In this document: in pieces, positions 39,901 to 45,200 of the stretch
How positions within the stretch are numbered: position 1 is the stretch's first letter
Layout of the letters: the number at the start of each line of letters is the position of its first letter
Position numbers and translations under genes: made by a program
NCBI RefSeq assembly: GCF_030035675.1
Contig: NC_084489.1
Coordinates: 11,049,001 to 11,113,000 of the forward strand
Origin: Rhineura floridana
Taxonomy: Eukaryota; Chordata; Lepidosauria; Squamata; Rhineuridae
DNA length: 64,000 nt
Direction: 5' to 3'
Notes under the pieces: model-generated
Seen by the model: only the letters and a program-made list of their open reading frames with translations
What the model was told of the DNA's origin: nothing
Database searches by the model: none

Positions 39901-40725
39901 TTCCCTTTGCCCCGATCACGGAAATTAGGGTGGCATCACCCATGTCTCTTCTTCCCAAGACTCTTCCTAATCATATGATATAAACAACAACAGCTCACCA
40001 ACAAAACCTACCAGAGCCAATTATCTCAGTAGGTTTCTGAGAGAATTGGGAGCAGTACTACTAGAACTACACCAAACCCACCCAATACTTTTCACACTAA
40101 GCCCATCTACTTCTCCCCATTTCACACCCAGGGAGGGCCAGTCTTCTGCCAGTTACATCCTCTCACTCTGAAGGCATCTGGTGATTTTCTCATACAGTTC
40201 ACTGTACAGGGTCTCACACTGCACAGGAATCACACATATGCCCTCCCCACTATCCAACATCTACATTTGAAAAAAAAGAGAAAGGCAGTGCCCTTGCCCT
40301 TAGGCGTACCTAAGGGAAAACACCCTTTGATGTCACCCCTGTGGTGGTGACCCTACCAGCAGCAGGCCCACCACCCAAGGACTGCTGGGCTTTTATGCCC
40401 CCTGGCCCAGCCAGGAGCTGATGCAAGAGTCTGCAATATTAAGTGCAGCCTCTCTCTGGATTCAGGGCCAGGCACGGGTCCCATTCCTTACAGCACTTAC
40501 CAGGGACCTCAGCTGTCTCAAGAGTAAGTAACCCGGGGAGCAAGCAAAGCACGAGGTGCTCAAATACTCCCAGGGCAGGTCTTCTCCAGTACCCCAGTGC
40601 TGCAGCTGTTCCCTATAGAATTTTGTTAGCTCTAAAATGCTAGGTGTTCCAGCAAATAGTTGAACAATTCAAATAAAAGACAAAATTGATACCTGTAGCT
40701 GAACTTCCTTCTTCTTGCTTGCCAT
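6738..40725 (-). CDS. NME8: NME8 (TXNDC3), thioredoxin plus triple NDK-domain protein, complete CDS in 15 exons
   Basis: Fifteen exons join in consistent phase to 1830 nt, or 609 residues (human NME8 is 588). Joined exons, high to low: 40725-40693, 36329-36272, 35350-35244, 33304-33233, 30537-30421, 28835-28769, 27160-27084, 26001-25909, 23925-23699, 20093-19915, 18935-18791, 17907-17800, 16811-16660, 12285-12141, 6987-6738. Domains: thioredoxin about 8-110 with CGPC at residues 39-42; a short NDK-like domain about 152-235; a Glu-rich linker 243-271; NDK2 about 329-461; NDK3 about 464-600 with its active-site His578 in NAVHGS. NME8 is an axonemal (outer dynein arm associated) and sperm-tail protein, linked in human to primary ciliary dyskinesia (family knowledge). 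All introns are GT-AG except one GC-AG. No frameshift or stop was seen, so the gene looks intact. Confidence 0.95.
7620..8215 (-). mobile_element. L1 LINE ORF2 fragment
   Basis: Translated on the - strand it shows MRHIGFTVERPKDIANKFRE then FYKKLNSSE, and further on TPGADGFTTEIFWNNIA. These are in the order of the L1 ORF2 segment just before the reverse transcriptase core (usual form: N/KTPGPDGFTAEFY). It is truncated at both ends and carries frameshifts. It sits next to the younger L2-like insertion that begins at about 8276. Confidence 0.65.
8276..10356 (-). mobile_element. L2-like LINE, RT region with one in-frame stop
   Basis: The frame on the - strand from 10355 to 8472 is open for 628 codons apart from one TAG at 9620-9618. 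It includes TSALDPCP, NYRPVANVPFLGKVLE, FQSGFRPGFGTETAL, LLDLSAAFDTIDH (RT palm), GVPQGSVLSP, YADDTQLY (catalytic YADD), LHWLPICFRARFK and the C-terminal ELWNALPDEI. This is the L2/CR1 clade reverse transcriptase. The endonuclease part is missing, so the copy is 5'-truncated. The 3' UTR has a GC hairpin-like 'ccgccct...agggcgg' block and ends in (AAAT)n at about 8276-8305. It lies in the last NME8 intron and is the best-kept LINE in the window. Confidence 0.88.
10346..10424. repeat. Short tandem repeat, about 26-bp unit x3
   Basis: Three imperfect copies of a unit containing 'catcagtacatcgaagtca' stand directly at the 5' edge of the L2-like LINE. They may be part of the insertion junction. 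The last copy differs by one base (cattgaag). Confidence 0.75.
10641..10996. mobile_element. hAT-type MITE with target duplication
   Basis: Terminal inverted repeats: left 'caggggttcccaaactgtgg', right '...agtttgggaactactg'. The 8-bp flanks CACTAGAG (10633-10640) and CACTAGAA (10997-11004) differ by one base, as expected for a hAT target-site duplication. It is 356 bp, has no coding capacity, and subterminal 'ccaccagtggtcc'-like repeats are visible. A second copy lies at 25549-25843. Confidence 0.85.
11383..11515. repeat. Interspersed repeat fragment, amniote type
   Basis: 'aagaacataagaatagcctg', 'tggatcaggcca' and 'ccatctagtccagcatcctg' are phrases of a very common reptile repeat (probably the 3' part of a CR1-like LINE or a SINE). 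Class uncertain. Confidence 0.5.
12141..12285 (-). CDS. NME8: NME8 coding exon 14
   Basis: 145 nt, residues 479 (split) to 526 plus two bases: EIIHEVKEAGFIISEMKETQ, then FYKSQEGKPFYDQLVNYMS. NDK3 helices; FY and the KPFY segment correspond to the KxFY/RPFF region of NDKs. Acceptor 'gtttttag', donor 'gtaagt'. Confidence 0.95.
13238..13325 (-). mobile_element. LINE 3' tail, L2-like
   Basis: A (CATT)n run followed by 'tactgccccatagccgaaga' and 'tctgggcggtttacaaagc' is the reverse complement of an L2-like 3' end. Only the tail is present. Confidence 0.6.
13483..13795. repeat. Long imperfect hairpin, 115-bp arms
   Basis: The arm 13483-13597 and the arm 13681-13795 are reverse complements at roughly four positions in five, around an 83-bp loop. 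Diagnostic pieces are 'catcaaccaagatggc' against 'gccatcttggttgatgg' and 'ttccctaagg' against 'ccttagggaa'. It is more CpG- and GC-rich than its surroundings. It is probably the core of a palindromic MITE; the flanks at about 13415 ('aatcctaac') and 14030 ('ggttagaatt') could be its outer ends. Confidence 0.7.
15139..15276. repeat. 24-bp tandem repeat, 5-6 copies
   Basis: Five full 24-bp units plus a partial one share the core 'catagtgatgtcatgggg'. Each full unit carries TGATGTC or TGATGCC; two carry TGATGTCA, one base from the CRE/ATF site TGACGTCA. It lies just inside the left end of the hAT-like element. Confidence 0.85.
16075..16268. mobile_element. Nested hAT-like MITE, 194 bp
   Basis: It begins 'tagggttg' and ends 'caaccctа', the same termini as the host element. 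It is flanked by an exact 8-bp duplication ATCACAAC (16067-16074 and 16269-16276). It therefore inserted into the larger element after that had landed. The inside contains 'gtatctttaaaagttgtgcag', shared with the hairpin at 54989-55161. Confidence 0.88.
16660..16811 (-). CDS. NME8: NME8 coding exon 13, NDK2 His and NDK3 start
   Basis: 152 nt, residues 428 (split) to 478 plus one base. LRAEYAIDSAPINQLHGSST ends NDK2 with His444 at the position of the catalytic histidine (NxxHGS). VQNTFAVIKPTAFEEHK then opens NDK3 with the conserved Lys470. From memory, human NME8 has Tyr in place of this NDK2 His (NQLYGSDS). Acceptor 'tctctag', donor 'gtaaac'. Confidence 0.94.
16812..17799 (-). other. NME8: NME8 intron between coding exons 12 and 13
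   Basis: This 988-bp intron holds a low-complexity C-run/A-run block (17060-17150) and the 140-bp palindromic MITE at 17274-17413. Frames crossing the C-run block are artefacts. Nothing else is recognised. Confidence 0.7.
17274..17413. mobile_element. Palindromic MITE with target duplication
   Basis: Nearly perfect 60-bp arms: 'tttcccaaccagtgtgcctc' on the left, its reverse complement on the right, and the inner 'accacaactcccatc' paired with 'gatgggagttgtggt'. CTAATCC flanks both sides (17267-17273 and 17414-17420), with one base ambiguous, which fits a hAT-like 7-8 bp duplication. It is the youngest-looking of the hairpin elements. Confidence 0.85.
17800..17907 (-). CDS. NME8: NME8 coding exon 12
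   Basis: 108 nt, residues 392 (split) to 427 plus two bases: GPTLALALVRENAIQKWRGL then LGPKIVEEAKQQCPT. LGP is the NDK loop motif that is usually MGPT or LGAT. Acceptor 'ctgaacag' with a weak pyrimidine tract; donor 'gtaatc'. Confidence 0.93.
17908..18790 (-). other. NME8: NME8 intron between coding exons 11 and 12
   Basis: 883 bp with T- and A-runs only. No exon, RNA gene or recognisable repeat was seen. Confidence 0.6.
18791..18935 (-). CDS. NME8: NME8 coding exon 11
   Basis: 145 nt, residues 344 (split) to 391 plus two bases: SILMRIQDDGFEIAMQKEII, then YKEHEDQDYFPVLLEQMT. Central helices of NDK2. Acceptor 'gcatgcag', donor 'gtacgc'. Exon 14 in NDK3 is also 145 nt with the same phases, reflecting ancient domain duplication. 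Confidence 0.94.
18936..19914 (-). other. NME8: NME8 intron between coding exons 10 and 11
   Basis: 979 bp. Two + strand LINE-tail remnants are suggested, at about 19195-19310 ('gctgccttgggtgctagatg') and 19800-19875 ('agggtgggatagaaatg' then 'aataaataaat'). Nothing else is recognised. Confidence 0.5.
19915..20093 (-). CDS. NME8: NME8 coding exon 10, start of NDK domain 2
   Basis: 179 nt, residues 284-343 plus one base: SLKEALEGQDILHLCDVHDR, then LAFFFPDFSKPKK, then EKTLALIRPSLLRERR. NDK2 begins at TLALIRP, where Arg335 replaces the lysine that helps bind phosphate in active NDKs. Human has LLRP here too, so the change is old. Acceptor 'ttattag', donor 'gttagt'. Confidence 0.93.
20270..21119 (+). 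mobile_element. Retroelement with L2-like 3' tail
   Basis: It ends in 'attgtaaaccgctttgagat', 'agtctataaatgg' and (AAAT)n/(AAAC)n, a typical L2-type end. The upstream part is CpG-rich and contains a 20-bp direct repeat 'atggccacctgtaacacctg' (about 20293 and 20315). The open frames over it are not recognisable proteins. The 5' boundary is uncertain. Confidence 0.5.
21125..21334 (+). mobile_element. L1 ORF1 fragment, left arm of inverted pair
   Basis: It encodes, with a few changes, the same segment as the inverted copy at 22772-22981. There one frame reads FRNNIRLFGIQESEENFEWG, the L1 ORF1p signature (usually RRNNxRIxGxPE). The right edge after 'cttcccaacactt' is where the two copies stop matching. 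Confidence 0.65.
21785..21960 (-). mobile_element. LINE 3' tail, L2/CR1-like
   Basis: 'ttatttctaggctgcctttcggcc' followed by 'ccaaggcagcttacacac' is a reverse-complement LINE 3' end. A degenerate ATGTT-type run lies at its left edge. Confidence 0.5.
22019..22200 (+). repeat. Direct duplication, ~72-bp unit
   Basis: Units at 22019-22090 and about 22128-22200 share 'gccccttgatggtcccagca' and then 'cagtctcacccc'. They are separated by about 37 bp of CTCC/CAGG-rich sequence. It may belong to the 3' UTR of the LINE tail next to it. Confidence 0.8.
22293..22530 (-). mobile_element. CR1 LINE 3' end
   Basis: It begins 'atcatagaattgtggagttgg' and continues 'catcgagtccaaccccctgc', the reverse complement of the canonical CR1 3' end with its ATTCTATG octamer. 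About 240 bp, 5'-truncated. Confidence 0.8.
22772..22981 (-). mobile_element. L1 ORF1 fragment, right arm of inverted pair
   Basis: The reverse complement of 21125-21334 over about 210 bp at roughly 90 percent identity by eye. It encodes HFRNNIRLFGIQESEENFEW, part of the RNA-binding domain of L1 ORF1p. Both arms have the same two ends, which argues for one inverted duplication or for a short element that uses this piece. Confidence 0.65.
23282..23425. repeat. Interspersed repeat of unknown class
   Basis: It contains 'gtcataagctttcatgcact' and 'ctacttcatcagatgcatg'. The same phrases, more decayed, occur at 41700-41850 and 53650-53725. It is a widespread amniote repeat whose class I cannot assign. 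Confidence 0.6.
23699..23925 (-). CDS. NME8: NME8 coding exon 9, end of NDK1 and Glu-rich linker
   Basis: 227 nt, residues 209-283 plus two bases. PEFEDFVSFMLSGPCHVLIV ends the shortened NDK-like domain 1, which lacks the C-terminal half with the active-site His, as in human NME8. A linker follows that is about two thirds Glu over residues 247-264 (MEGEEKEEEEQEEEE). Donor 'gtagat', acceptor 'tttttcag'. A second in-exon GT (ATAA|GTGAAA) would shift phase and was not chosen. Confidence 0.9.
24112..24395. repeat. Long-hairpin element, copy A
   Basis: Left end 'ccagtagcagatggtgtggt', right end 'ccaccacaccatccactgg', with complementary arms of more than 120 bp that run almost to the centre. Its relatives are at 28237-28560, 29505-29735 and 60553-60815. 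The flanks 'gttctat' and 'gttctgt' may be a worn target duplication. Confidence 0.72.
24733..24847. mobile_element. Palindromic MITE, 'ggaaaagttac' type
   Basis: Arms 'cttggaaaagttactttt' and its complement enclose 'actacaactcccatcagccc' and its complement. The flanks CAATATGC and CAATATAT (6 of 8) look like an old duplication. It has the same core as 17274-17413 but different outer ends; a sister copy is at 37908-38028. Confidence 0.78.
25057..25262 (+). mobile_element. tRNA-derived SINE
   Basis: The pol III A box 'tagctcagtggcagagc' and B box 'ggttcaatcac' are clear, then a non-tRNA body ending 'ctaaggcagcttcctatgtt'. The tRNA part does not fold as a full tRNA gene and continues into the SINE body, so this is not a tRNA gene. 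An inverted relative is at 52466-52655. Confidence 0.8.
25549..25843. mobile_element. hAT-type MITE, second copy
   Basis: 'ggggttcccaaactgtggtc' at the left and 'gtttgggaaccactg' at the right, the same family as 10641-10996 with the same 'ccaccagtggtcc' subterminal sequence. The target duplication is eroded. It ends 66 bp before NME8 exon 8. Confidence 0.78.
25909..26001 (-). CDS. NME8: NME8 coding exon 8
   Basis: 93 nt, residues 178-208, ITEAGFVILAEDLKMLSDEQ then VRDFYQNKSEE, phase 0 at both ends. Human reads ITKAGFIIEAEHKTVLTEEQ. The donor 'gtaagt' is strong. The acceptor 'aactgaag' is weak: the pyrimidine tract lies about 30-40 bases upstream with no intervening AG, suggesting a distant branch point. 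The left edge is therefore a little less certain than the others. Confidence 0.85.
26002..27083 (-). other. NME8: NME8 intron between coding exons 7 and 8
   Basis: 1082 bp without recognisable repeat or RNA gene. Confidence 0.55.
27084..27160 (-). CDS. NME8: NME8 coding exon 7, start of NDK-like domain 1
   Basis: 77 nt, residues 152-177, EEEKYTVVIIKPDAVAEGKV then EEIKLT. IIKPDAV is the classic first beta-strand and lysine motif of nucleoside diphosphate kinases. Acceptor 'tctttcag', donor 'gtattt', ending in phase 0. Confidence 0.92.
27216..27385 (-). mobile_element. 5S rRNA-derived SINE
   Basis: On the - strand 'gaagctaagcagggtcag' and 'agtacctggatagaagactg' then 'cctgggaacc' follow the 5S rRNA internal promoter (A box, intermediate element, C box) at about 80-85 percent. 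A non-5S tail follows ('gctgccttgggtttc', then 'ggggtataaatg'). It is a SINE rather than a 5S gene because the 5' third and the 3' end of 5S are missing or replaced. Confidence 0.8.
28237..28560. repeat. Long-hairpin element, copy B, with CR1 sliver
   Basis: The left half 'cagtagcagatgatgtggtg' and 'gctcacctgacctctggtc' pairs with the right half 'accagaggtcaggtgagc'. Between them at about 28398-28461 is a CR1 3'-end scrap ('ttgactcaatggcc' to 'ctattctatgact'), so something inserted in, or was captured by, the hairpin. Confidence 0.68.
28769..28835 (-). CDS. NME8: NME8 coding exon 6, acidic linker, GC donor
   Basis: 67 nt, residues 130-151, LPELMFIEERVSDEEPEEEE then AE. This acidic linker joins the thioredoxin and first NDK-like domains. 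The only donor that keeps frame is AAG|GCAAGT, a GC-AG splice site of the consensus type; a GT four bases further on (GTGTTA) would break the frame. Acceptor 'catttttag'. Confidence 0.87.
29505..29735. repeat. Long-hairpin element, copy C
   Basis: It begins 'tggtagcaggcggtgtggtg' and carries 'cttacctggatggggcag' pairing with 'ctgccccacccaggtaag'. More diverged than copies A and B. Confidence 0.6.
29875..30102 (+). mobile_element. LINE 3' end, L2-like
   Basis: 'atgtacaccgcccagagagc', 'cttagggcggtatataaatt' and (AAAT)n. The stem 'ccgccc...gggcgg' matches the tail of the 8276-10356 LINE. It lies just before NME8 coding exon 5. Confidence 0.75.
30421..30537 (-). CDS. NME8: NME8 coding exon 5
   Basis: 117 nt, residues 91-129, NGNMIDIVRGANGPLL...GEMQRQE, phase 0 at both ends. 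It closes the thioredoxin domain with its last helix. Acceptor 'ttttttacag', donor 'gtaata'. Confidence 0.93.
30885..31250. repeat. Cluster of small 'caatccta' MITEs
   Basis: Three side-by-side or nested copies carry 'gcaatcctat', 'gagtagacatgcac', 'aagtaagc' and 'tataggatta'. This is the same small element seen at 470-660, 13080-13120, 13975-14045, 15720-15815, 29360-29430, 40795-40915 and 58560-58640. Each is about 80-100 bp and often half-palindromic. Confidence 0.6.
31771..31990 (-). mobile_element. tRNA-derived SINE with RTE-type tail
   Basis: Read on the - strand: A box 'tggcgtagtgg', B box 'ggttcaaatcc', then 'gggtgaccttgggccagtca', then 'ctattcatagggtcaccata' and 'agtcgggatcga'. That tail equals the 3' end of the RTE LINE at 46770-48900. 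Known squamate families of this build are called tRNA-Sauria SINEs with RTE tails. Nearly full length. Confidence 0.88.
32000..33232 (-). other. NME8: NME8 intron between coding exons 4 and 5, right part
   Basis: No recognised repeat or RNA gene after the SINE. An AT-rich stretch with T- and A-runs near 32680. Confidence 0.5.
33233..33304 (-). CDS. NME8: NME8 coding exon 4
   Basis: 72 nt, residues 67-90, AEANSVVSLLPFKDKCEPAF then IFCV, phase 0 at both ends. It is the thioredoxin beta-strand region; CEPAF aligns with the cis-Pro loop (human CEPVF). Donor 'gtaagt', acceptor 'atttaag'. Confidence 0.92.
34160..34375 (-). mobile_element. LINE 3' tail, L2-like
   Basis: (ATTT)n followed by 'ttctatcctgcccttcctcc' and a long 'taaaaacatcttaaaa'-type stretch. 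The same layout precedes the older L2 copy at 36355. Confidence 0.6.
34740..34858 (+). mobile_element. RTE-tail SINE fragment
   Basis: 'cctcagaggaaggcaatgg', 'aaaaccctattcataggg' and 'cataagtcggaatcgacttg' then 'aaggcagtcc': the 3' half of the SINE seen complete at 31771-31990. Confidence 0.8.
35244..35350 (-). CDS. NME8: NME8 coding exon 3, thioredoxin active site
   Basis: 107 nt, residues 31-66, starting VVDVYQAWCGPCK and ending LLHFAV. It holds the redox motif CGPC (39-42) preceded by Trp38, the canonical thioredoxin arrangement, so thiol-disulfide chemistry is possible. Acceptor 'tttttcag', donor 'gtacgg'. Confidence 0.95.
35351..36271 (-). other. NME8: NME8 intron between coding exons 2 and 3
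   Basis: 921 bp; a short CA/CAA-rich run next to the acceptor (about 35360-35390). No recognised repeat or RNA gene. Confidence 0.55.
36272..36329 (-). CDS. NME8: NME8 coding exon 2
   Basis: 58 nt encoding residues 12-30, TVIVSQVQWEEMLLNKGLT, plus one base. It has an 'acttaag' acceptor and a 'gtacaa' donor. It is too short to stand out as an open frame and was found by looking for the missing segment between exons 1 and 3. It matches the human segment TVINNQSLWDEMLQNKGLT and is the N-terminal part of the thioredoxin fold. Confidence 0.9.
36355..40640 (-). mobile_element. Old L2-like LINE copy with MITE inserted
   Basis: The 3' UTR (36355-36525) leads into sequence parallel to the younger copy: 'aggtgccgaaaagacaacag', 'tttagggctttatacacc', 'gcgcattacagtaatccag'. 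On the - strand at 39228-38884 a frame reads LSWSDHCLAKFGLL, WRLMESTGF and IAPERPLWLC, the segment after the endonuclease domain, so this copy extends further 5' than the 8.3 kb one. Many frameshifts and stops; clearly old. The 5' limit is uncertain: it may stop near 39.7 kb, or run to about 40.64 kb, 50 bp from NME8 exon 1. Confidence 0.75.
37908..38028. mobile_element. Palindromic MITE inside the old L2 copy
   Basis: 'gagcttggaaaagttactt' and its complement at the other end, enclosing 'actacaactcccacc' and 'gctgatgggagttgtag'. Same type as 24733-24847. It splits the LINE, so it is younger than that LINE insertion. Confidence 0.82.
40693..40725 (-). CDS. NME8: NME8 coding exon 1 (start codon)
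   Basis: ATG at 40725-40723 in the context AACATGG encodes MASKKKEVQLQ, then a 'gtatca' donor in phase 0. The human protein begins MASKKREVQLQ, so the start is secure. About 8 bp upstream lies a possible acceptor (ATTATAG, exon from about 40733), which suggests that a non-coding first exon lies further upstream. Confidence 0.93.
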
Positions 40726-43000
40726 GTTATTCCCTATAATTGTGCAAATGTGACAAATTGAAATGTATCTCATTGAAATTATTGAGAAAGATGTTGGGTG
40801 GTATCCAACTAAAGTTCAACTCAAACCTAAACCCATTGAAATTAATGGATCAAAGTCACTCATGTCCATTGCTTTCAATGAGTCTGCTCTGAGTATGTTG
40901 GATACAAGCCATTGTTACCACACTCTCACATTTTCTTCACTATAAATTGCAGTTCACTTAAGTTATTGTGGCTGAAAAACATAAGTGGCTACATGCTGTA
41001 GCAAACCCTGTCAATGTGATACTTTGAAAGTTTAATGGCAATTCTCTCAGCTTCCTTGACCAATGAAAACTCAGCATTTTGTGCCTTAGCAGTGAGTTAA
41101 TTTGGTTTGTGTTTGTGTGTGTGCATGTGTATAACTATTTTATATACTTTTTTTTACTATTTTCACTCACATTTGTTTTATATTTATTTATTATTACTTT
41201 TATATCCCACCTTTCCTTCAAGGTGGCTCAAAGGGACATGCATACATGGTTATCCCCCTCCATAAATGACAGTCATATATATATTCATAACTACATTGCT
41301 CAAGACTACTCAGTTATAGACATGGCCATTGGGTTGAGACAGAGTCGTTTTTTCCAGGGCATTTTCATTATTGTCCATGGTGTATATACACTCAACCCTC
41401 TATTGAAAGATAGATTTTTCATATTTTTGAAAACCAAAACCAAAAAATGAGTGTATATAACAAGGAAAATTATTCCTCTGTAACAGATCTGTAACCCAGT
41501 CTATCGTCTGTCTCCAATCCTTGACTTTTTAATTTTTTTTTAATTGAAAACATGAATAGTAAACATAACAACAAAAAACAATCCCCCTCTATACAAAAGT
41601 CCCTGTTCTCTGAGATATAGGTGCCAATCACAGCAGTGAGGAAAAAAGTTACTGTGAAAGATAAAAGGTGTTGCTTTGAAATACATTGGAAATTAGAAAT
41701 AAAGGGTAGTTGTGTTAGTCTGTTACAGCAAAAAACAACAGCAATAACACAGAGTCTAGTGTGCCTTAAAGACTATCACATTTATTATGGCATAAGATTT
41801 CATGGACTACCGTTCTCTTCATTAGATCCAGGAAGCATTATCCTGAGTTATAGGTATATATGACATTCTTGATGCCAATACTCTAATTATTATCCTACTA
41901 CTTGTAGCACATTATTTACCATTACGGCAAGCTCCATCAGCTTAGCAACAACCCACAACTTCCAAAACATTAGGCAGGCAGTGGGCACCACAATTCTAGA
42001 TACATTTATTTGAAAACATAATTTTTACTGAGATCAGCCTTTTTTATACCAGCAGAGGGGGTTAGATAGCATGGAGATGACTGAAAAAGCACACACACTA
42101 AAATTTGAGATCAACAGAATATGTAATCAGGATTTGCTATGATGTGAGTATATTTCCACAAATTACTGGTTTAAAAATCCTGAAAGTCATCTCACATACA
42201 CCTTTGTCATTTTGAAAGACATGATTCCAACTAGTAATATAATTAATCCCATTATTAATCTCACAGAATTTTCCTCAGGAAAATGATGTTAATAGAATAT
42301 GTATGTGACTTCCCACTGCTGTAACTAGCTTGTATAACAGTTGATATTCAGTGCTCACAGAATAACATTACCAATTCTGATACACACCGACATTAAAAGC
42401 TGATGTGTATTCATCCTTGATACAATATTAGCACACAATATACCTCTTTAATGGTGCCTGTCAGTTAGAGTTTGGTTGTTCCAGCTGTGTGTGTGTGTAG
42501 AAGATTTTATCTGACCACAATCAAGTGTTTTTCAGTGTCAAGCTATAAGTCAGGTCTGAACAATAATGGCAACGGGAATGCCCCAAATGAACTTCCTTGC
42601 AATGTGTGTTTCAGAGATACAGCACCCTACCTCTTCTCTGCTCCCCGATATTAATTTGATGACAGACCTTTACTAAACTTCCCTGTTGACCTGTGCACCT
42701 GTGGAGTGCCTTCTTGGGGGTAGCTGGCTAATGGTTGGAACAACCTCTCCACCAACCTTGCACTATTACTATGCATTCTCCTTCCTGTTGAGAATGCCCA
42801 CTCCATAGCAGGGTCATCTGGGCCAATTAATGAAAATAACAGTCTTCTGTATTCAGTAAACTCCCCCACACACAATTCACATGTATTTATGAGAGGCGTC
42901 ACATCATGAACAAGTTCAAGTCCTTATACACACTGTGTTAATTGATCCAGGATAATTGCTTCGATAGGGTCCTGTGAACCTTGGGAAAGACGGGTGACTG
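40726..43000. other. Upstream of NME8 coding start
   Basis: Probably the first (non-coding) NME8 intron. It holds a small 'caatccta'-type MITE (about 40795-40915), a LINE-tail scrap (about 41180-41270) and the unknown-class repeat at 41700-41850. The rest is unrecognised. Confidence 0.5.
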
Positions 43001-43033
43001 AGTGAGAGTCGAGATGGGAAAGCTGTTACTGCC

Positions 43034-43047
43034 GTTGCTATGGACAC
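43034..43047 (-). promoter_or_regulatory. NME8: Candidate RFX X-box, possible NME8 promoter
   Basis: On the - strand the 14-mer GTGTCCATAGCAAC fits the X-box (GTNRCC-N2-RGYAAC) at all defined positions but one. RFX factors drive cilia genes through this site, usually within about 100 bp of the start (established knowledge). It sits 2.3 kb upstream of the NME8 ATG in a locally CpG-richer patch with a GC box at 43091-43098. That position fits the non-coding first exon predicted by the acceptor before the ATG. Inference only. Confidence 0.42.
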
Positions 43048-43090
43048 CAAGGAACAAACAGGTAGAAGCCAACTGTAAAGACTGGGGAGA

Positions 43091-43098
43091 GGGGGCGG
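43091..43098 (-). promoter_or_regulatory. NME8: GC box (SP1-type)
   Basis: 'gggggcgg' on the + strand, upstream of the X-box relative to NME8 transcription. Supports but does not prove a promoter here. Confidence 0.35.
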
Positions 43099-44134
43099 AC
43101 AAGCACCCGGGCTGAGCCTAAAGCAAATTGATGGGTGGACGTGCAGCCTCTCTGATGGACCCGGTAGCTAAGAGGTGACTATGAAGGCTCCTGCCAGACC
43201 AAGGAGTTGTGAAAGGATTGATGCTCAGGGAAGGCTGAAAATGTCTCTGTTTTAAAGGTTTAAACTTGGCCATTTAAGGCAGGAGGGAGGGAAGAAAGGT
43301 ACCTGTAACAAATTGCACTTTCAAAGGGTATGCTACAGTTGTCTAAATTTCAGCTGGGAAGCCTGGTTAAGAAATGCTGGTATAACTGAATTGTTGATTT
43401 GTACACTGTGTGAAGTACTCTGTTTTATCTGGCCTTTAGCTGCCACCAATCAATTTCATTGTGTGGCCCTTAGTTTTATAAGTACACTTGAGAGTCCTTG
43501 GGGAGTTTCCAGCTGGCATGGCTGGCACTTCTGTTGATGCCCTGATCACTCTGTGGCTTATGGAGATGATTTGGATAGTTTGCACAATCAAACTTAAGTG
43601 CCTTCCCCTAGTTTAGGATGGCTGCCAGGAGCTCGACACCCTCCCCCCAATTTTTGCAATCCTAGGCAGGCAACAAAACTGGTTTGTTTAGGTTTAGGTT
43701 TATTTACCTCTGCGTGGTTTGCTGCTTGCCATACATTGGCTGGTGATCTGCATTGAGCTTAGCAGGTCACAAGCTATATAATCTGATTTATATTATGGCA
43801 ATGTAATACTTGTCTTGTTTATTTGTTTATATCCACTGTAGGTCACCTCTGGACTACCAGTATTTGGCAGAAGCTATTTAAGAGTATACTGAAAAATTTA
43901 GGTTTGTGCAATTAAAGTGAATTTAACCGCTTTATCACCCCAGCAAAACAAATTCATTTAAAATCAAAACAAAACAGATTTTTTTGCAGTTAGCTAAGTA
44001 ATGGGCCAATGCACTGAAAAGCGTGGGTTGAACAAATGTTCAACAAGAAGACATATGAACACCACAAAAGCAAATTAGGATGAATGTTCTTTGTCATATA
44101 ACCTCCCCACAGACAAATCAGAGCAAATGCTCAA

Positions 44135-44566
44135 TAAATGATCAGAGGGCTGGAAACAAAGCCCTATGAGGAGAGACTGAAAGAACTGTGCATGTTTAGC
44201 CTTGACAAGAGAACATTCAGGGGAGATATGATTACACTCTTCAAGCACTTGAAAGGTTGTCACACAGAGGAGGGACAGGATCTCTTCTCAAACATCCCAG
44301 AGTTTAGGACACAGAACAGTGGGCTCAAATTAGAGGAAGCCAGATTTCAGCTGAACATCAGGAAAAGCTTCCTAACTGTTTGAGTGGTACAGCAATGGAA
44401 CCAATTACCTAGGGAGGTAGTGGGCTCTCTGTCACTGGAGGCATTCAAGAGGCAGCTGGACAGCCATCTGTCAGGTATGCTTTAACTTGGATTCCTACAG
44501 TGAACAGAGGGTTGGACCTGATGGCCTTATAGGTCCCCTCCTACTCTACTATTCTATGATTCTATG
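44135..44566 (+). mobile_element. CR1 LINE 3' end
   Basis: 'cttcaagcacttgaaagg', 'aggacacagaacagtggg', 'caggaaaagcttcctaac' and 'tggacagccatctgtcagg' end in two ATTCTATG octamers, the diagnostic CR1 3' terminus. About 430 bp; non-coding 3' part with the end of ORF2. Confidence 0.88.
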
Positions 44567-45200
44567 AAAGACTGGACATAGTCTATCCTCCACATAAGCT
44601 TTGTGCAAGCAAATCAGGATAAATGCTCAATAACCAGAGCATCTGGAGGAGTTCTTAGAGCAAGAAGAGAAGGGTTTGAGACCTTCTAGCTCCACTCATA
44701 TTATCTTTCAAGGCTAGAATGGAGGAAAAAAAACTGCCACTCTGCCTCTTGACCTATGTTCCTGTAATAACAAAGGCTGTGGTTTTTTTTAAAGGAGTTG
44801 TCAGTTTCCTTGTTTCTTGATCTTGGGCAATCTTGGGCTTCTTTCTCCATTCCTTCCTTCCCAGGCTGTCTCTATTGCATACAAAGTCACTTTGTTTCCA
44901 AATGAGCACCAGTCCCAGGGTTCATCTTGGAAACATTGCTCCTTAGGAAATATACTTCTTTTATCTTCATTTTTCATTTGCATCATCCACAGTTCTTGCT
45001 CAAAAATTAGCTGCCAATCTCTTTTTCTCATTCACACAAGCAGGCATTCCTCTGGGGAGGATTAGTCTCACTTTTTCCTTGCGGCCCTGCCCTCTAATTA
45101 CACATTTCCACTCCCTCCGATTGCTAAGGTGACTGAGCATGCTCAATCTGTTCTACCAGCTGCAGTAGGTTCCTTAAAAAACACACCAAAAGTGCTAATA

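Noticed and set aside
42651-42902. 83-codon open frame, - strand, upstream of NME8
   Set aside because: It starts and ends without gene context. A resemblance to transposon proteins was considered but no motif could be named.
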